Counted from the stretch's first letter, positions 7,895-16,774 are shown. The stretch is DNA of 64,000 bases from Campylobacter_A concisus_Y (GCF_902460415.1 NZ_CABPTY010000004.1:62001-126000), one strand, 5' to 3'. Made by a program: numbers and translations. The notes: a model not told the origin generated them from the sequence alone.

Positions 7895-9109
7895 TTACTT
7901 TACTTCATACCTCTCGCCCGGTTTCATCTCTATCATCTCCCACGGCAAGCCCTGCTTATTTAGCTCATCCATGAAAGGCTTGGCGTCGAAATTTTCCATG
8001 TTAAAGACGCCTTTTCCGCTCCAGATACCCTTCGCGACCATCATCGAGCCGATCATCGAAGGCACGCCCGTCGTGTAGCTCACCGCCTGCGCACCCGTCT
8101 CGGCGTAGCAAGCCTCGTGATCGCAGACGTTGTAGATGTAGACTTGGCGCTCTTTGCCGTCTTTTAGGCCACGTATCACGCAGCCGATGTTTGTTTTGCC
8201 CTTCGTGCGAGGACCTAGTGACGCAGGATCAGGCAGCAAGGTCTTTAGAAACTGGATCGGCACGATTTTTACGCCGTTGTGCTCGACCTCGTCGATGCGC
8301 AGCATACCGACGTTTTCTAGGCATTTCATGTGAGTTAGGTAGCTCTGTCCGAATGTCATGAAAAAGCGGATTCGCTTCAGCCCTTTGATGTTTTTAACAA
8401 GACTTTCAAGCTCCTCGTGGTAGAGCAGGTAGCTGTCTTTGACGCCTACTTTCGGATAGTCCCATTTGAACATTATCTGCATCGGCTTGGTCTCTTTCCA
8501 CTCGCCGCGCTCCCAGTAGCGGCCCTTTGCGCTTACTTCGCGCAGGTTGATTTCAGGGTTGAAATTCGTCGCAAACGGATATCCGTGATCGCCTGCGTTG
8601 CAGTCTAGGATGTCGATCTCGTGGATCTCGTCAAAGAGATTTTGCTGTGCGTAGGCGCAAAATACGTTCGTCACGCCCGGATCAAAGCCGCTTCCCAGCA
8701 GCGCCATCGTGTTTGCGACTTTAAACTCGCCGTCCTTCGCCCACTGCAGCTTGTATTCAAATTTAGCTGTGTCGGGGTGCTCGTAGTTTGCGGTGTCGAT
8801 GTAGGGGATGCCGGTACGAGAGCACGCGTCCATGAGCGTCAGGTCTTGATACGGAAGTGCGACGTTTAGTAACAGCTCGGCGCCCGTTTTTTTGATGAGT
8901 TCTACCACGGCATCTGTGTCGTCCGCGTCGATCTGGGCGGTATCGATCTGCACGCCCAAGCGGTCTTTGATAAATTTAGCGATCGCGTCGCACTTGCTTT
9001 TTGTGCGGCTTGCAAGGGTGATTTTTGTAAAAACGTCCGCGTTCATCGCGCATTTTACGGTCGCGACTTGGCTCACGCCGCCCGCGCCTATGATTAAGAT
9101 ATTTGACAT
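7895..9109 (-). CDS. Carboxynorspermidine/carboxyspermidine dehydrogenase (saccharopine dehydrogenase family)
   Basis: 404 residues. N-terminal Rossmann fold with GAGGVSQVA at about residues 8-16, then the saccharopine-dehydrogenase-like body with GSGFDPGVTNVF and YTTGVPSMIGSMMVAKG near the C-terminus. This is the CASDH type, which reductively couples aspartate semialdehyde to putrescine or diaminopropane in the alternative spermidine pathway used by Campylobacter. The ATG follows AAGGAGCCC. Composition is odd: 60-base lines in the gene count 50% and 67% G+C by hand, far above the neighbours, and several antisense frames stay open because of it. This suggests acquisition from a GC-richer relative such as the C. 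curvus/showae group, although the enzyme itself is widespread in the genus. Confidence 0.9.
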   Translation of the reverse strand: MSNILIIGAGGVSQVATVKCAMNADVFTKITLASRTKSKCDAIAKFIKDRLGVQIDTAQIDADDTDAVVELIKKTGAELLLNVALPYQDLTLMDACSRTGIPYIDTANYEHPDTAKFEYKLQWAKDGEFKVANTMALLGSGFDPGVTNVFCAYAQQNLFDEIHEIDILDCNAGDHGYPFATNFNPEINLREVSAKGRYWERGEWKETKPMQIMFKWDYPKVGVKDSYLLYHEELESLVKNIKGLKRIRFFMTFGQSYLTHMKCLENVGMLRIDEVEHNGVKIVPIQFLKTLLPDPASLGPRTKGKTNIGCVIRGLKDGKERQVYIYNVCDHEACYAETGAQAVSYTTGVPSMIGSMMVAKGIWSGKGVFNMENFDAKPFMDELNKQGLPWEMIEMKPGERYEVK

Positions 9110-9201
9110 TTGGGCTCCTTAAAATTTTAGTGATTTTAGCAAAGTTAATATAAATTTCTCGCTTTAAAAGGTAAAATAAGGCAAAATTTAAAGGTAAAAA
9201 C

Positions 9202-9924
9202 ATGAAGAAAATTTTGCCATTTTTAGCGCCTATTTGCCTCTTTGCAAGTAGCTGTGACGAGCTAATACAAGAGAGTGTGAGGGAGTTTTATAAAAGCGAT
9301 AGAAATTTGGAGAGAGCCATAAATTTAGCCGAGCAAGCGACTGATGTCTGCTTAAAAGAGGGCAACACCGAGCAGGCGATCACTTCGCTCATAAATAGCG
9401 CTAGCATTTGCATGGTAAATAAAGAGCCACAAAAGGCGTTAGAGCTCTCACAAAGAGCCCTAGAGCTTGCGGCAAACGTTAGCGACAAGCTGCTACTAGC
9501 TCGCTCTTATCATAGCCTAGGTGCGGCACAAAAGGCGCTAGGCAGACACGACGAAGCACTTGCTAATTTTCAAGAAGCTCTAAAAATTTATGACGTCACG
9601 CCAAATACCCCAATGCGCGACGAACTCATCTGTATAAAAGGCATCGCTAGCGCCTACTACCTAAAAAACGAATTTGACAAAGCCCACGAAAACCACCTTT
9701 TAGCGCTAAATTTACTTGATATCACGCCAGAGTTGAGTGGCAACGAGCTTGTGCGATCAGAACTTTTAGTAGAGCTTGCTAACGACCTAGCAAAACTTAA
9801 TCAAAAGGACGAAGCTACCCAAAACTACAAAAAAGTGCTTGAAATTTTAAATGGAAAAGAGCAAAATCCTCGCGCACGGGATCTTTTAGAGCGAGCAAAC
9901 AAAGGACTAAAAGAGCTTAACTAA
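9202..9924 (+). CDS. Exported tetratricopeptide-repeat protein
   Basis: 240 residues with a signal peptide (MKKILPFLAPICLFASSC); a lipobox reading of ASSC is possible but weak. The mature part is helical with TPR units around residues 60-225; the clearest is ARSYHSLGAAQKALGRHDEA followed by LANFQEALKIY. TPR arrays bind partner proteins; the partner is unknown. It is transcribed divergently from the polyamine gene across 92 bases, and its last 8 bases overlap the end of rdgB, which runs the other way. Confidence 0.75.
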   Translation: MKKILPFLAPICLFASSCDELIQESVREFYKSDRNLERAINLAEQATDVCLKEGNTEQAITSLINSASICMVNKEPQKALELSQRALELAANVSDKLLLARSYHSLGAAQKALGRHDEALANFQEALKIYDVTPNTPMRDELICIKGIASAYYLKNEFDKAHENHLLALNLLDITPELSGNELVRSELLVELANDLAKLNQKDEATQNYKKVLEILNGKEQNPRARDLLERANKGLKELN

Positions 9925-10558
9925 AGTTTTTCTTTAGACTTTTTAGCACGAAATTTGCAAGTTCCAGGCCTTTTGAGCGGTGGGAAATTTCAAGCTTTGT
10001 CTCGTTATCTAGCTCACCAAGTGTTTTATTAAAGCCATCTGGGATAAAGAGCGCGTCGTAGCCAAAGCCATTTGTACCACGCTCCTCATCTATCGCTTTG
10101 CCATACATAAAGCCATGCGTCGTGTAGTCGCCAAATTTCGAGCTAATGGCGATACAGGCGGTATAGTGCGCTGATGAACTCTCTAAATTTAGCGCCTTTA
10201 GCTTGCTAATTAACTTTACTCTATTGTTTGCGTCATTTGCGTTTTTACCGCATACTTTACCATTTTCATCAAGGTCAAAATAGCGAGCTGAGTAGATCCC
10301 TGGCTCACCGCCAAGTGCATCCACACTAATGCCGCTATCATCGCTAAGAGCGATAAACTCATTATCAAGCCCCTGCTCTTTAAGCTTTGCAAAGACGGCT
10401 TTAGACTTTATGAGTGCATTTTCTTGAAAACTACTGCCGTCCTCAACGATCTCAAATGGCTTTACAATCTCGCTTAGGGCGTAAATTTCATAGCCTTTCA
10501 AAAATTCTTTTATCTCTTTTACTTTGTCTAAATTTGACGTCGCAAGCACGATCTTCAT
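9917..10558 (-). CDS. rdgB: RdgB/HAM1 non-canonical purine NTP pyrophosphatase
   Basis: 213 residues, family-typical length. Starts KIVLATSNLDKVKEIKEFL, the conserved substrate-binding start of the Ham1 fold, and has the hallmark ALSDDSGISVDALGGEPGIYSARY and GTNGFGYDALFIPDG, ending in SHRSKGL. It hydrolyses dITP, XTP and similar damaged nucleotides to monophosphates to keep them out of DNA. Convergent with the TPR gene (8-base overlap). Confidence 0.95.
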   Translation of the reverse strand: MKIVLATSNLDKVKEIKEFLKGYEIYALSEIVKPFEIVEDGSSFQENALIKSKAVFAKLKEQGLDNEFIALSDDSGISVDALGGEPGIYSARYFDLDENGKVCGKNANDANNRVKLISKLKALNLESSSAHYTACIAISSKFGDYTTHGFMYGKAIDEERGTNGFGYDALFIPDGFNKTLGELDNETKLEISHRSKGLELANFVLKSLKKNFS

Positions 10559-10672
10559 TGCAAGAGCTCCTTGATTTTTGGGCGTATTTTACAAAAAAGT
10601 AGATTAAATTTTTAAATTTAAATTAGCGTTAAAATGATAAACTTAGTCCTTTTAAAAATAAGGAAAATTTTT

Positions 10673-11974
10673 ATGTTAAAAAGCGTTTTACCACTATCTT
10701 TTATCATAGCAAGTAGATTTTTAGGTCTTTTTATAGTTTTGCCGGTGCTTAGCCTTTATGCCTTGAATTTACACGGAGCAAACGAATTTTTAGTAGGGCT
10801 AATAGTAGGCGTCTATGCGATCTCACAGATGATATTTCAGGTGCCTTTTGGAGCGCTCTCGGATAGGATAGGACGCAAAAAAACATTAACAATCGGACTT
10901 TTGGTTTTTATCATCGGCTCAATAATTTGTGCACATACAAGCGATATTTTTACCATGCTATTTGGTAGATTTTTACAAGGTGTAGGTGCTATCGGAGCAG
11001 TTGCAACTGCTATGATAAGTGACTATATAACAGAAGAAAAACGCTCAAAAGCCATGGCGATAATGGGAGCTTTTATAGGGCTTAGCTTCACGCTTTCGAT
11101 GGTACTTGGGCCACTTCTTGCCAAAGACTATGGACTTTCAAGTCTCTTTTACCTAAGTGCCGCTCTTAGCTTACTTTGCATTGTACTTCTCTACACCGTT
11201 GTGCCAAAAGAGATAAAAGTGAGTGCTAAAAGTAAAAAAGTACCATTTGGTAAGCTGTTTTTACAAAAAGACTACATGATCATAAATTTCACCTCTTTTA
11301 TGCAAAAGATGCTAGCAAGCATCGCATTTTTGGTGATCCCTATCGTTTTAGTAAAAGAGTATGGTTACGAAAGTAGCGAGCTTTACAAGATCTATTCGCT
11401 TGGCGCCGTGCTTGGCTTTTTGGCTATGGGGCTAGCTGGCGCCCTTGGCGATGGCAAGGGACTTAGCAAGGTCATCTTGATAGCTGGTACGCTGCTTTTT
11501 GCTCTAACCTACACCATTTTTGCCATTAGTTTTACACTTTTTATCTTCGTTTTGGGAGTTGCTATATTTTTTATAGGATTTAACCTTCACGAGCCCATTA
11601 TGCAATCAACTGCAACAAAATTTGTAAAATCCTCACAAAAAGGCTCAGCCCTTGGTGTATTTAATTCATTTGGCTATCTAGGAAGCTTTGTTGGAGGTGC
11701 ATTTGGTGGGTATATCTTGCACGCCTTTGGCTTTAAAGTACTCGCAATCATCTGCGTGGTGCTTTGCGTGATCTGGCTTGTTTTACTCTTTAGCCTAAGC
11801 GATCCAAGAATTTTTAAAAATATCTATCTAAGCCCTGAAGTAAGCTTAAATTTAGAGTTACTAAATAGCCAAAAAGGTGTGGTGGATTATTACAAAAACG
11901 AGAAAAATCAAGTAATCAAATTTGACTCTCGCCTAACAAGCGAGGCGGCTTTAAAAGAGAGCTTGAAGTTTTGA
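10673..11974 (+). CDS. MFS transporter, putative drug efflux
   Basis: About 433 residues with twelve membrane segments and MFS motif A at the loop between helices 2 and 3 (GALSDRIGRKK). The last ~65 residues form a cytoplasmic tail, as in YajR-like exporters. C. jejuni CmeG belongs to the same broad group, but the substrate cannot be inferred. Start ATG 10673 has AGGA at 10661-10664, 8 bases upstream; an in-frame ATG at 10634 would add 13 residues without a ribosome binding site. Its stop overlaps the TTG start of the next gene. Confidence 0.88.
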   Translation: MLKSVLPLSFIIASRFLGLFIVLPVLSLYALNLHGANEFLVGLIVGVYAISQMIFQVPFGALSDRIGRKKTLTIGLLVFIIGSIICAHTSDIFTMLFGRFLQGVGAIGAVATAMISDYITEEKRSKAMAIMGAFIGLSFTLSMVLGPLLAKDYGLSSLFYLSAALSLLCIVLLYTVVPKEIKVSAKSKKVPFGKLFLQKDYMIINFTSFMQKMLASIAFLVIPIVLVKEYGYESSELYKIYSLGAVLGFLAMGLAGALGDGKGLSKVILIAGTLLFALTYTIFAISFTLFIFVLGVAIFFIGFNLHEPIMQSTATKFVKSSQKGSALGVFNSFGYLGSFVGGAFGGYILHAFGFKVLAIICVVLCVIWLVLLFSLSDPRIFKNIYLSPEVSLNLELLNSQKGVVDYYKNEKNQVIKFDSRLTSEAALKESLKF

Positions 11975-13095
11975 TCTACGACGTCATCATCATTGGTGCC
12001 GGTGCTAGCGGACTATTTTTAGGAGCAAATTTAAAGGGTAAAAAGGTTGCGATTTTAGAGAAAAATAGTAGCGCTGGCAAAAAGATCCTAGCAAGCGGTG
12101 GAGGTAGATGCAACATCACAAATCGCTTCATAAGCGCTAAAAACTATCTTGGCGAGCAAAAATTTATAGAGCAAATTTTAAAGGTACTGACTCCAAATCA
12201 AGTTTTAAAATTTTTTAGCGAGCTTAAATTTAGTGAGCAGAAGCAAAATCAATTTTTCTGCGACAGTGGCGCAAAAAGCGTCTTAAGCGTACTTTTAAAA
12301 AGGCAAAATGCAGATATTTTTTATAACAAAGAAGTTCTTGGCGCTAAAAAAGTAGATGAAATTTTTGAAATTTTGACAAAAGATGAGAAATTCAGAGCTA
12401 GAAATTTAGTCATCGCAAGTGGCGGATTAAGCTATAAAACCCTTGGTGCGAGTGACATTGGCTATAAAATAGCAAATAATTTTGGCATTGAAACATCAAC
12501 TCTTGCGCCTGCACTTGTCGGATTTAGCGTGCAAAAGGATGAGTTTTGGTTTAAAGAACTTAGTGGCGTCAGACTAAACGCAGATGTGGAGATAAATAGC
12601 CATAAATTTAGTGGAGACTTACTTTTTACACATAGAGGCATAAGCGGACCAGCGATACTAAACGCCTCGTTATTTTGGCAAAAAGGTCGAATTTATATAA
12701 ATTTTTTACCTAAATTTAATAAGAAAAGTTTAATAAATGGCAAAAAGCAGCTTAGTTCGGTTTTGCCCTTGCCAAAGAGATTTGTGCTAGAGTTTTTAAA
12801 AAATTTTGGCTTAAAAGACAGAGCCTTTTATGAATTTAACGACAATGATAGACAAATAATAAAAAGGCTTTTTGCTTATGAATTTGCCCCAGCTGGGACA
12901 TTTGGCTTTGAAAGAGCGGAAGTTACAAAAGGTGGCGTAAAGAGTGAATTTTTAGATGAAAATTTACAAGCTTATAACGTTAAGGGACTTTATTTTGTTG
13001 GTGAAGTCTTGGACATCACTGGCATGCTTGGCGGATATAACTTGCATTTTGCATTTGCAAGCGCTCTAAAGGTGGCTAGGGTCTTAAATCTATGA
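11971..13095 (+). CDS. HI0933/YhiN family FAD-dependent oxidoreductase
   Basis: 374 residues. Begins IYDVIIIGAGASGLFLGANL, a dinucleotide-binding GXGXXG motif, followed by AGKKILASGGGRCNITN, the signature of the HI0933 (BaiN/YhiN) flavoproteins, and ends with the FAD-contacting GLYFVGEVLDITGMLGGYN. The physiological substrate of the family is unclear. The start is TTG at 11971, overlapping the TGA of the MFS gene (TTGA); no ATG or GTG in frame would leave the nucleotide-binding motif at the usual position. The two genes are translationally coupled. Confidence 0.9.
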   Translation: MIYDVIIIGAGASGLFLGANLKGKKVAILEKNSSAGKKILASGGGRCNITNRFISAKNYLGEQKFIEQILKVLTPNQVLKFFSELKFSEQKQNQFFCDSGAKSVLSVLLKRQNADIFYNKEVLGAKKVDEIFEILTKDEKFRARNLVIASGGLSYKTLGASDIGYKIANNFGIETSTLAPALVGFSVQKDEFWFKELSGVRLNADVEINSHKFSGDLLFTHRGISGPAILNASLFWQKGRIYINFLPKFNKKSLINGKKQLSSVLPLPKRFVLEFLKNFGLKDRAFYEFNDNDRQIIKRLFAYEFAPAGTFGFERAEVTKGGVKSEFLDENLQAYNVKGLYFVGEVLDITGMLGGYNLHFAFASALKVARVLNL

Positions 13096-13987
13096 TCTTC
13101 TAGAAGTTAGCTAATTTTAGATAAATTTTCATACTTTAAATAAGATAAGCAAGTTTTTTAAGTAATTNNNNNNNNNNNNNNNNNNNNNNNNNNNNNNNNN
13201 NNNNNNNNNNNNNNNNNNNNNNNNNNNNNNNNNNNNNNNNNNNNNNNNNNNNNNNNNNNNNNNNNNNNNNNNNNNNNNNNNNNNNNNNNNNNNNNNNNNN
13301 NNNNNNNNNNNNNNNNNNNNNNNNNNNNNNNNNNNNNNNNNNNNNNNNNNNNNNNNNNNNNNNNNNNNNNNNNNNNNNNNNNNNNNNNNNNNNNNNNNNN
13401 NNNNNNNNNNNNNNNNNNNNNNNNNNNNNNNNNNNNNNNNNNNNNNNNNNNNNNNNNNNNNNNNNNNNNNNNNNNNNNNNNNNNNNNNNNNNNNNNNNNN
13501 NNNNNNNNNNNNNNNNNNNNNNNNNNNNNNNNNNNNNNNNNNNNNNNNNNNNNNNNNNNNNNNNNNNNNNNNNNNNNNNNNNNNNNNNNNNNNNNNNNNN
13601 NNNNNNNNNNNNNNNNNNNNNNNNNNNNNNNNNNNNNNNNNNNNNNNNNNNNNNNNNNNNNNNNNNNNNNNNNNNNNNNNNNNNNNNNNNNNNNNNNNNN
13701 NNNNNNNNNNNNNNNNNNNNNNNNNNNNNNNNNNNNNNNNNNNNNNNNNNNNNNNNNNNNNNNNNNNNNNNNNNNNNNNNNNNNNNNNNNNNNNNNNNNN
13801 NNNNNNNNNNNNNNNNNNNNNNNNNNNNNNNNNNNNNNNNNNNNNNNNNNNNNTTTAGAGTAATTTAGATGTTAAAAATTCATAATAAATACTTTAAAAA
13901 GATTTTGGAGCAAATTTTATAGCCAAGCAAGCTAAACATTAGGTTGAATTTAATTTAAAGTATAAGTAGTTTAGGAGTATTAGATTA
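13096..13987. other. Gene-free stretch containing an assembly gap
   Basis: Bases 13168-13853 are 686 N. The 72 bases on the left and 134 on the right are AT-rich with no supported ORF, hairpin or tRNA-like fold. Gene content of the gap is unknown; the length may be an estimate. Confidence 0.95.
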
Positions 13988-14626
13988 TTAAACCTCTTTT
14001 ATAAAGTCAACGGCTTCAAATGGGTTTGAGAAAATATGTTTACTAAATTTCTCCAAATCACTCTTTTGACCATATCCACAAGTTAGACCTACGCCTGTAA
14101 TAAAAGCAGCTTGTGCAGCCATTAGATCCATAATGGTGTCACCTATCATAAATGCATTATTTTTATCTTTATTAAGTCTATATAAAGCCAAATTTATAGG
14201 CTCTGGATTTGGTTTTGGATTAGTAACATCATCTCTTCCAATAACAGTTTTTATATATTTCATAACCCCTAAATGCTCAAGCAAGATAATAGAAAATTTT
14301 GAAGTTTTCGTAGTAACTATACCCACATCAGCAAAGCTACCTGCCTCCTTCAATGCTTCACTTGCATAATCTAAGAGTACCGTCTCATCAAGATAAATTT
14401 TTTCGTAGCAAGCTTTATACTCTTTTATATAGTTATCAATTAAATTTTTACTTGCACCAAGTCTTTCAAACATTATTTCAAGCGGATGACCAACCAAAGA
14501 CTTTAATACATTATGGTCTGGCTCTTTTTTGCCATGAGATAAAAAAGCTCTATCAAATCCTTTTAAAATAGCAGAAGTCGAATCAATAAGCGTACCGTCC
14601 AAATCAAAAAGTATAGTTTTTTTCAT
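13988..14626 (-). CDS. gph: HAD hydrolase, phosphoglycolate phosphatase-like
   Basis: About 212 residues. HAD motif I FDLDGTLIDST close to the N-terminus supplies the nucleophilic Asp, motif III is around KPNPEPI and motif IV is MIGDTIMDLMAA. The likely role is dephosphorylation of a small phosphate such as 2-phosphoglycolate; the exact substrate is not provable. I placed the start at ATG 14626, 6 bases after GGAG; a longer in-frame version would run through the terminator hairpin of the cadF transcript and is rejected. The same neighbour order (gph, cadF, rpsI, rplM) is found in C. jejuni. Confidence 0.85.
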   Translation of the reverse strand: MKKTILFDLDGTLIDSTSAILKGFDRAFLSHGKKEPDHNVLKSLVGHPLEIMFERLGASKNLIDNYIKEYKACYEKIYLDETVLLDYASEALKEAGSFADVGIVTTKTSKFSIILLEHLGVMKYIKTVIGRDDVTNPKPNPEPINLALYRLNKDKNNAFMIGDTIMDLMAAQAAFITGVGLTCGYGQKSDLEKFSKHIFSNPFEAVDFIKEV

Positions 14627-14644
14627 CATTTTCTCCGTAGAAAT

Positions 14645-14672
14645 AAAAAAGGGCCTAGCCGAAGCTAAGCCC
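14645..14672 (-). terminator. Intrinsic terminator of cadF
   Basis: Read on the minus strand, GGGCTTAGC-TTCG-GCTAGGCCC forms a 9-bp stem (one G-T wobble) with a UUCG tetraloop, followed by a run of T (14645-14650). It lies 28 bases after the cadF stop and just before the phosphatase gene. This is a textbook rho-independent terminator. Confidence 0.9.
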
Positions 14673-14700
14673 CTAAAAGAAGTAACCTTAAACAATAAGA

Positions 14701-15720
14701 TTATTTATTGAAAGTAGCTTCAACACGTCTATTTTGAGCGCGACCTTCTTTAGTTTTATTTGTAGCAATTGGTTTAAGCTCACCGTAGCCAACTGTTGAA
14801 ATTTTATCCTCGCTTACGCCATAGCCAGCAAGAACATCAGCTACTGCCTTTGCTCTTTTTTCAGATAGTTTTTGGTTATAAGCTTCTGCGCCTACACTAT
14901 CAGTGTGACCAGCAAGTACAACTTTATAATCTGGGTGTTCGCCCATAAAGTCAGCTACTTTTTTGATCTCAGCTGCATATTTTGGTCCGACTTTATAGCT
15001 ATCAAATGCAAAGTTAACATCTAGGTCTCTAAGAACGATAACTTTCTCGCATCCTCTTTCGTCAACAACCACGCCAGCTGGAGTGTTAGGGCATTGATCT
15101 ATATCATTTGGCACGCCATCATTATCATCATCAAGAACTGGAGTTGCTGCTGCAACTGGAGCTGCTGCAACTGGAGCTGCTGCCACAACTGGAGCTGCTT
15201 TTGAGTCAAGACCGATACCAAAGCCTAGTGAATAGAATAGGTTATGATCAGCGTGCTCAAATTTGATAGCGTCTCTTGCTTCTGCTTTAAGAGCAAATCT
15301 ATCAGTTACTTGATATCTTAAACCAAAACCATATTGGCCAAAACCGCCATCTTCATTTTTAACAAAAATAGCTGGAACATCTTCATATCCAGCACCAACT
15401 AAGCCATATAGACTAACTGGTCCAAAATCAACTATATCTTTTACAAGATTTGCATGATATCTAAGAACTCTTCCTTCTCTTGTTAAGCTACCTGTTTTTT
15501 CTTTTGCTTTTTGAGTGTAATCAACACCAAGCTCTACTTGATCAAAGAAAAAATCTTCAAGATTTCTAGCAGCTCTAACACCAACGAAGTTGTGGTCTTT
15601 TACACGTAAATTTCCCTCTGGGTGAACGCCACCAATAGTTGGAGTAACTTCATAATTATATGCTGCGTTAGACGCAAAAACCGCTGTTGCGGCAACCATA
15701 GCTAAAGCAATCTTTTTCAT
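14701..15720 (-). CDS. cadF: CadF-like OmpA family outer-membrane protein
   Basis: 339 residues: signal peptide to about residue 19, an eight-stranded OmpA-type barrel, an Ala/Pro linker (APVAAAPVAAATP), a thrombospondin type 3-like Ca-binding stretch (DDDNDGVPNDIDQCPNTPAG), and a C-terminal OmpA peptidoglycan-binding domain (LAGHTDSVGAEAYNQKLSEK, ending AQNRRVEATF). It anchors the outer membrane to the wall. The barrel aligns with C. jejuni CadF as I remember it, and gph-cadF-rpsI-rplM order is shared. The FRLS fibronectin-binding tetrapeptide of C. jejuni is replaced by YQVT, so adhesion to fibronectin is not assured. Ribosome binding site AAAGGAATT precedes the ATG. Confidence 0.9.
   Translation of the reverse strand: MKKIALAMVAATAVFASNAAYNYEVTPTIGGVHPEGNLRVKDHNFVGVRAARNLEDFFFDQVELGVDYTQKAKEKTGSLTREGRVLRYHANLVKDIVDFGPVSLYGLVGAGYEDVPAIFVKNEDGGFGQYGFGLRYQVTDRFALKAEARDAIKFEHADHNLFYSLGFGIGLDSKAAPVVAAAPVAAAPVAAATPVLDDDNDGVPNDIDQCPNTPAGVVVDERGCEKVIVLRDLDVNFAFDSYKVGPKYAAEIKKVADFMGEHPDYKVVLAGHTDSVGAEAYNQKLSEKRAKAVADVLAGYGVSEDKISTVGYGELKPIATNKTKEGRAQNRRVEATFNK
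15136..15202. repeat. Short tandem repeat coding the CadF Ala/Pro linker
   Basis: The motif AACTGGAG recurs at 15136, 15154, 15169 and 15187 (spacing 18, 15 and 18 bases), coding repeated APVAA units. Every unit is a multiple of three, so copy-number change would lengthen or shorten the linker without a frameshift. Confidence 0.7.
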
Positions 15721-15840
15721 ATTTAGAATTCCTTTCTTAGGATTTATTTTAAAGTGGTTACATTTTAACTGAATAAAATTTAACCGACTCTAAATCATAA
15801 TTTAATTAACAATGTAAATTTGAAATTTACACAACTTAAA

Positions 15841-15868
15841 TTTTGCAAATGCAAAAGCACTTGCAAAA
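15841..15868 (-). terminator. Candidate terminator after rpsI
   Basis: TTTTGCAA (15841-15848) pairs with TTGCAAAA (15861-15868), with an inner TGC/GCA stem and an AAAA loop, starting 5 bases beyond the rpsI stop on the minus strand. The U-tract is short, so efficiency is uncertain. Confidence 0.5.
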
Positions 15869-15873
15869 ATTCA

Positions 15874-16263
15874 TTAACGTTTAGAGAATTGTGGGCTTCT
15901 TCTAGCCTTTCTTCTACCAAATTTCTTACGTTCAACAACACGAGAATCTCTAGTTAGCAAGCCTTTTGGTTTAAGTGCTGCTCTAAAATCAGCATCCATA
16001 TCAGCTAAAGCACGTGAAATACCGTGTCTTAAAGCCTCTGCTTGTGCTGAATAACCACCACCTAAAGTTGTAGCTACTACATCTATTAAACTCTCTTGTT
16101 TAGTAACTAGAAGTGGCTGAATTACTTTAAGCTTTATAGCTTCATGTCCACCAAGCCAAGTATTAAGATCCATACCATTTACTACGATTTTACCGCTTCC
16201 AGCTTTTATCCAAACCTTTGCTACGGCAGTTTTTCTTTTACCAGTTGCATAAACTTTTGCCAT
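15874..16263 (-). CDS. rpsI: 30S ribosomal protein S9
   Basis: 129 residues, full length. Starts AKVYATGKRKTAVAKVW and ends in the invariant basic tail KKFGRRKARRSPQFSKR that reaches the P-site tRNA. Directly follows rplM with a 2-base gap, the standard L13-S9 pair. Confidence 0.98.
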   Translation of the reverse strand: MAKVYATGKRKTAVAKVWIKAGSGKIVVNGMDLNTWLGGHEAIKLKVIQPLLVTKQESLIDVVATTLGGGYSAQAEALRHGISRALADMDADFRAALKPKGLLTRDSRVVERKKFGRRKARRSPQFSKR

Positions 16264-16265
16264 AA

Positions 16266-16694
16266 TTATTTTCCTTCTTTTTTAGCTATTTGTGCCGTAT
16301 GAGGATGCTCACTGCCAGCATAAACTTTTAGTTTTTTTATCATCTCTCTTCCAAGTTTAGTTTTTGGAAGCATTCCACGAACAGCTAATTTAAATAGTTT
16401 TTCTGGCTTATTTGCTATCAAATCGCCAAATTTTTCACTCTTTACACTACCAAAGTATCCTGAGTGTCTGTGATAAAGTTTATCTTCAGCTTTGTTATTA
16501 CCAGTAAATTCTACTTTTGAAGCATTTATGATGATAACATAGTCGCCACAATCTATGTTTGGCGTGAAGCATGGTTTGTTTTTGCCACGAAGTATAGTTG
16601 CTACCTCAGTTAGCAATCTACCAAAACGTTTACCAGCTGCATCAACAACGATCCAGTCTCGCTTAACTTCGTTTGGCTTTGTTATTTTTGTCAT
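16266..16694 (-). CDS. rplM: 50S ribosomal protein L13
   Basis: 142 residues, family length. Contains RDWIVVDAAGKRFGRLLTEV and AVRGMLPKTKLGREMIKKLK, both diagnostic of L13. An AAGG ribosome binding site precedes the ATG, and a -10-like TACAAT lies 36 bases upstream. Confidence 0.98.
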   Translation of the reverse strand: MTKITKPNEVKRDWIVVDAAGKRFGRLLTEVATILRGKNKPCFTPNIDCGDYVIIINASKVEFTGNNKAEDKLYHRHSGYFGSVKSEKFGDLIANKPEKLFKLAVRGMLPKTKLGREMIKKLKVYAGSEHPHTAQIAKKEGK

Positions 16695-16729
16695 TTTCTT
16701 ACCTTTGCCAAGTTAATTTTTGAGTTGTG

Positions 16730-16735
16730 ATTGTA
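16730..16735 (-). promoter_or_regulatory. Candidate -10 element for rplM-rpsI
   Basis: TACAAT on the minus strand, 35 bases before the rplM ATG, in an AT-rich gap between rplM and the end of addA. Confidence 0.4.
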
Positions 16736-16774
16736 TTTAAACAATGCTTTTATAAAGCTTAAATTAAGTAGCAT

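Noticed and set aside
8417..9122. Plus-strand frames inside the CASDH gene
   Set aside because: They are antisense frames kept open by high G+C and have no protein-like features; the minus-strand gene is clear.
10634..10672. Upstream ATG for the MFS protein
   Set aside because: No ribosome binding site; ATG 10673 has AGGA at the right distance.
13096..13987. tRNA or rRNA around the assembly gap
   Set aside because: Neither flank shows a cloverleaf, a CCA end or rRNA-like conserved sequence; the N stretch cannot be read.
14627..14695. Longer N-terminus for the HAD phosphatase
   Set aside because: The extra codons lie on the cadF terminator hairpin and lack a ribosome binding site; HAD motif I should be near the N-terminus.
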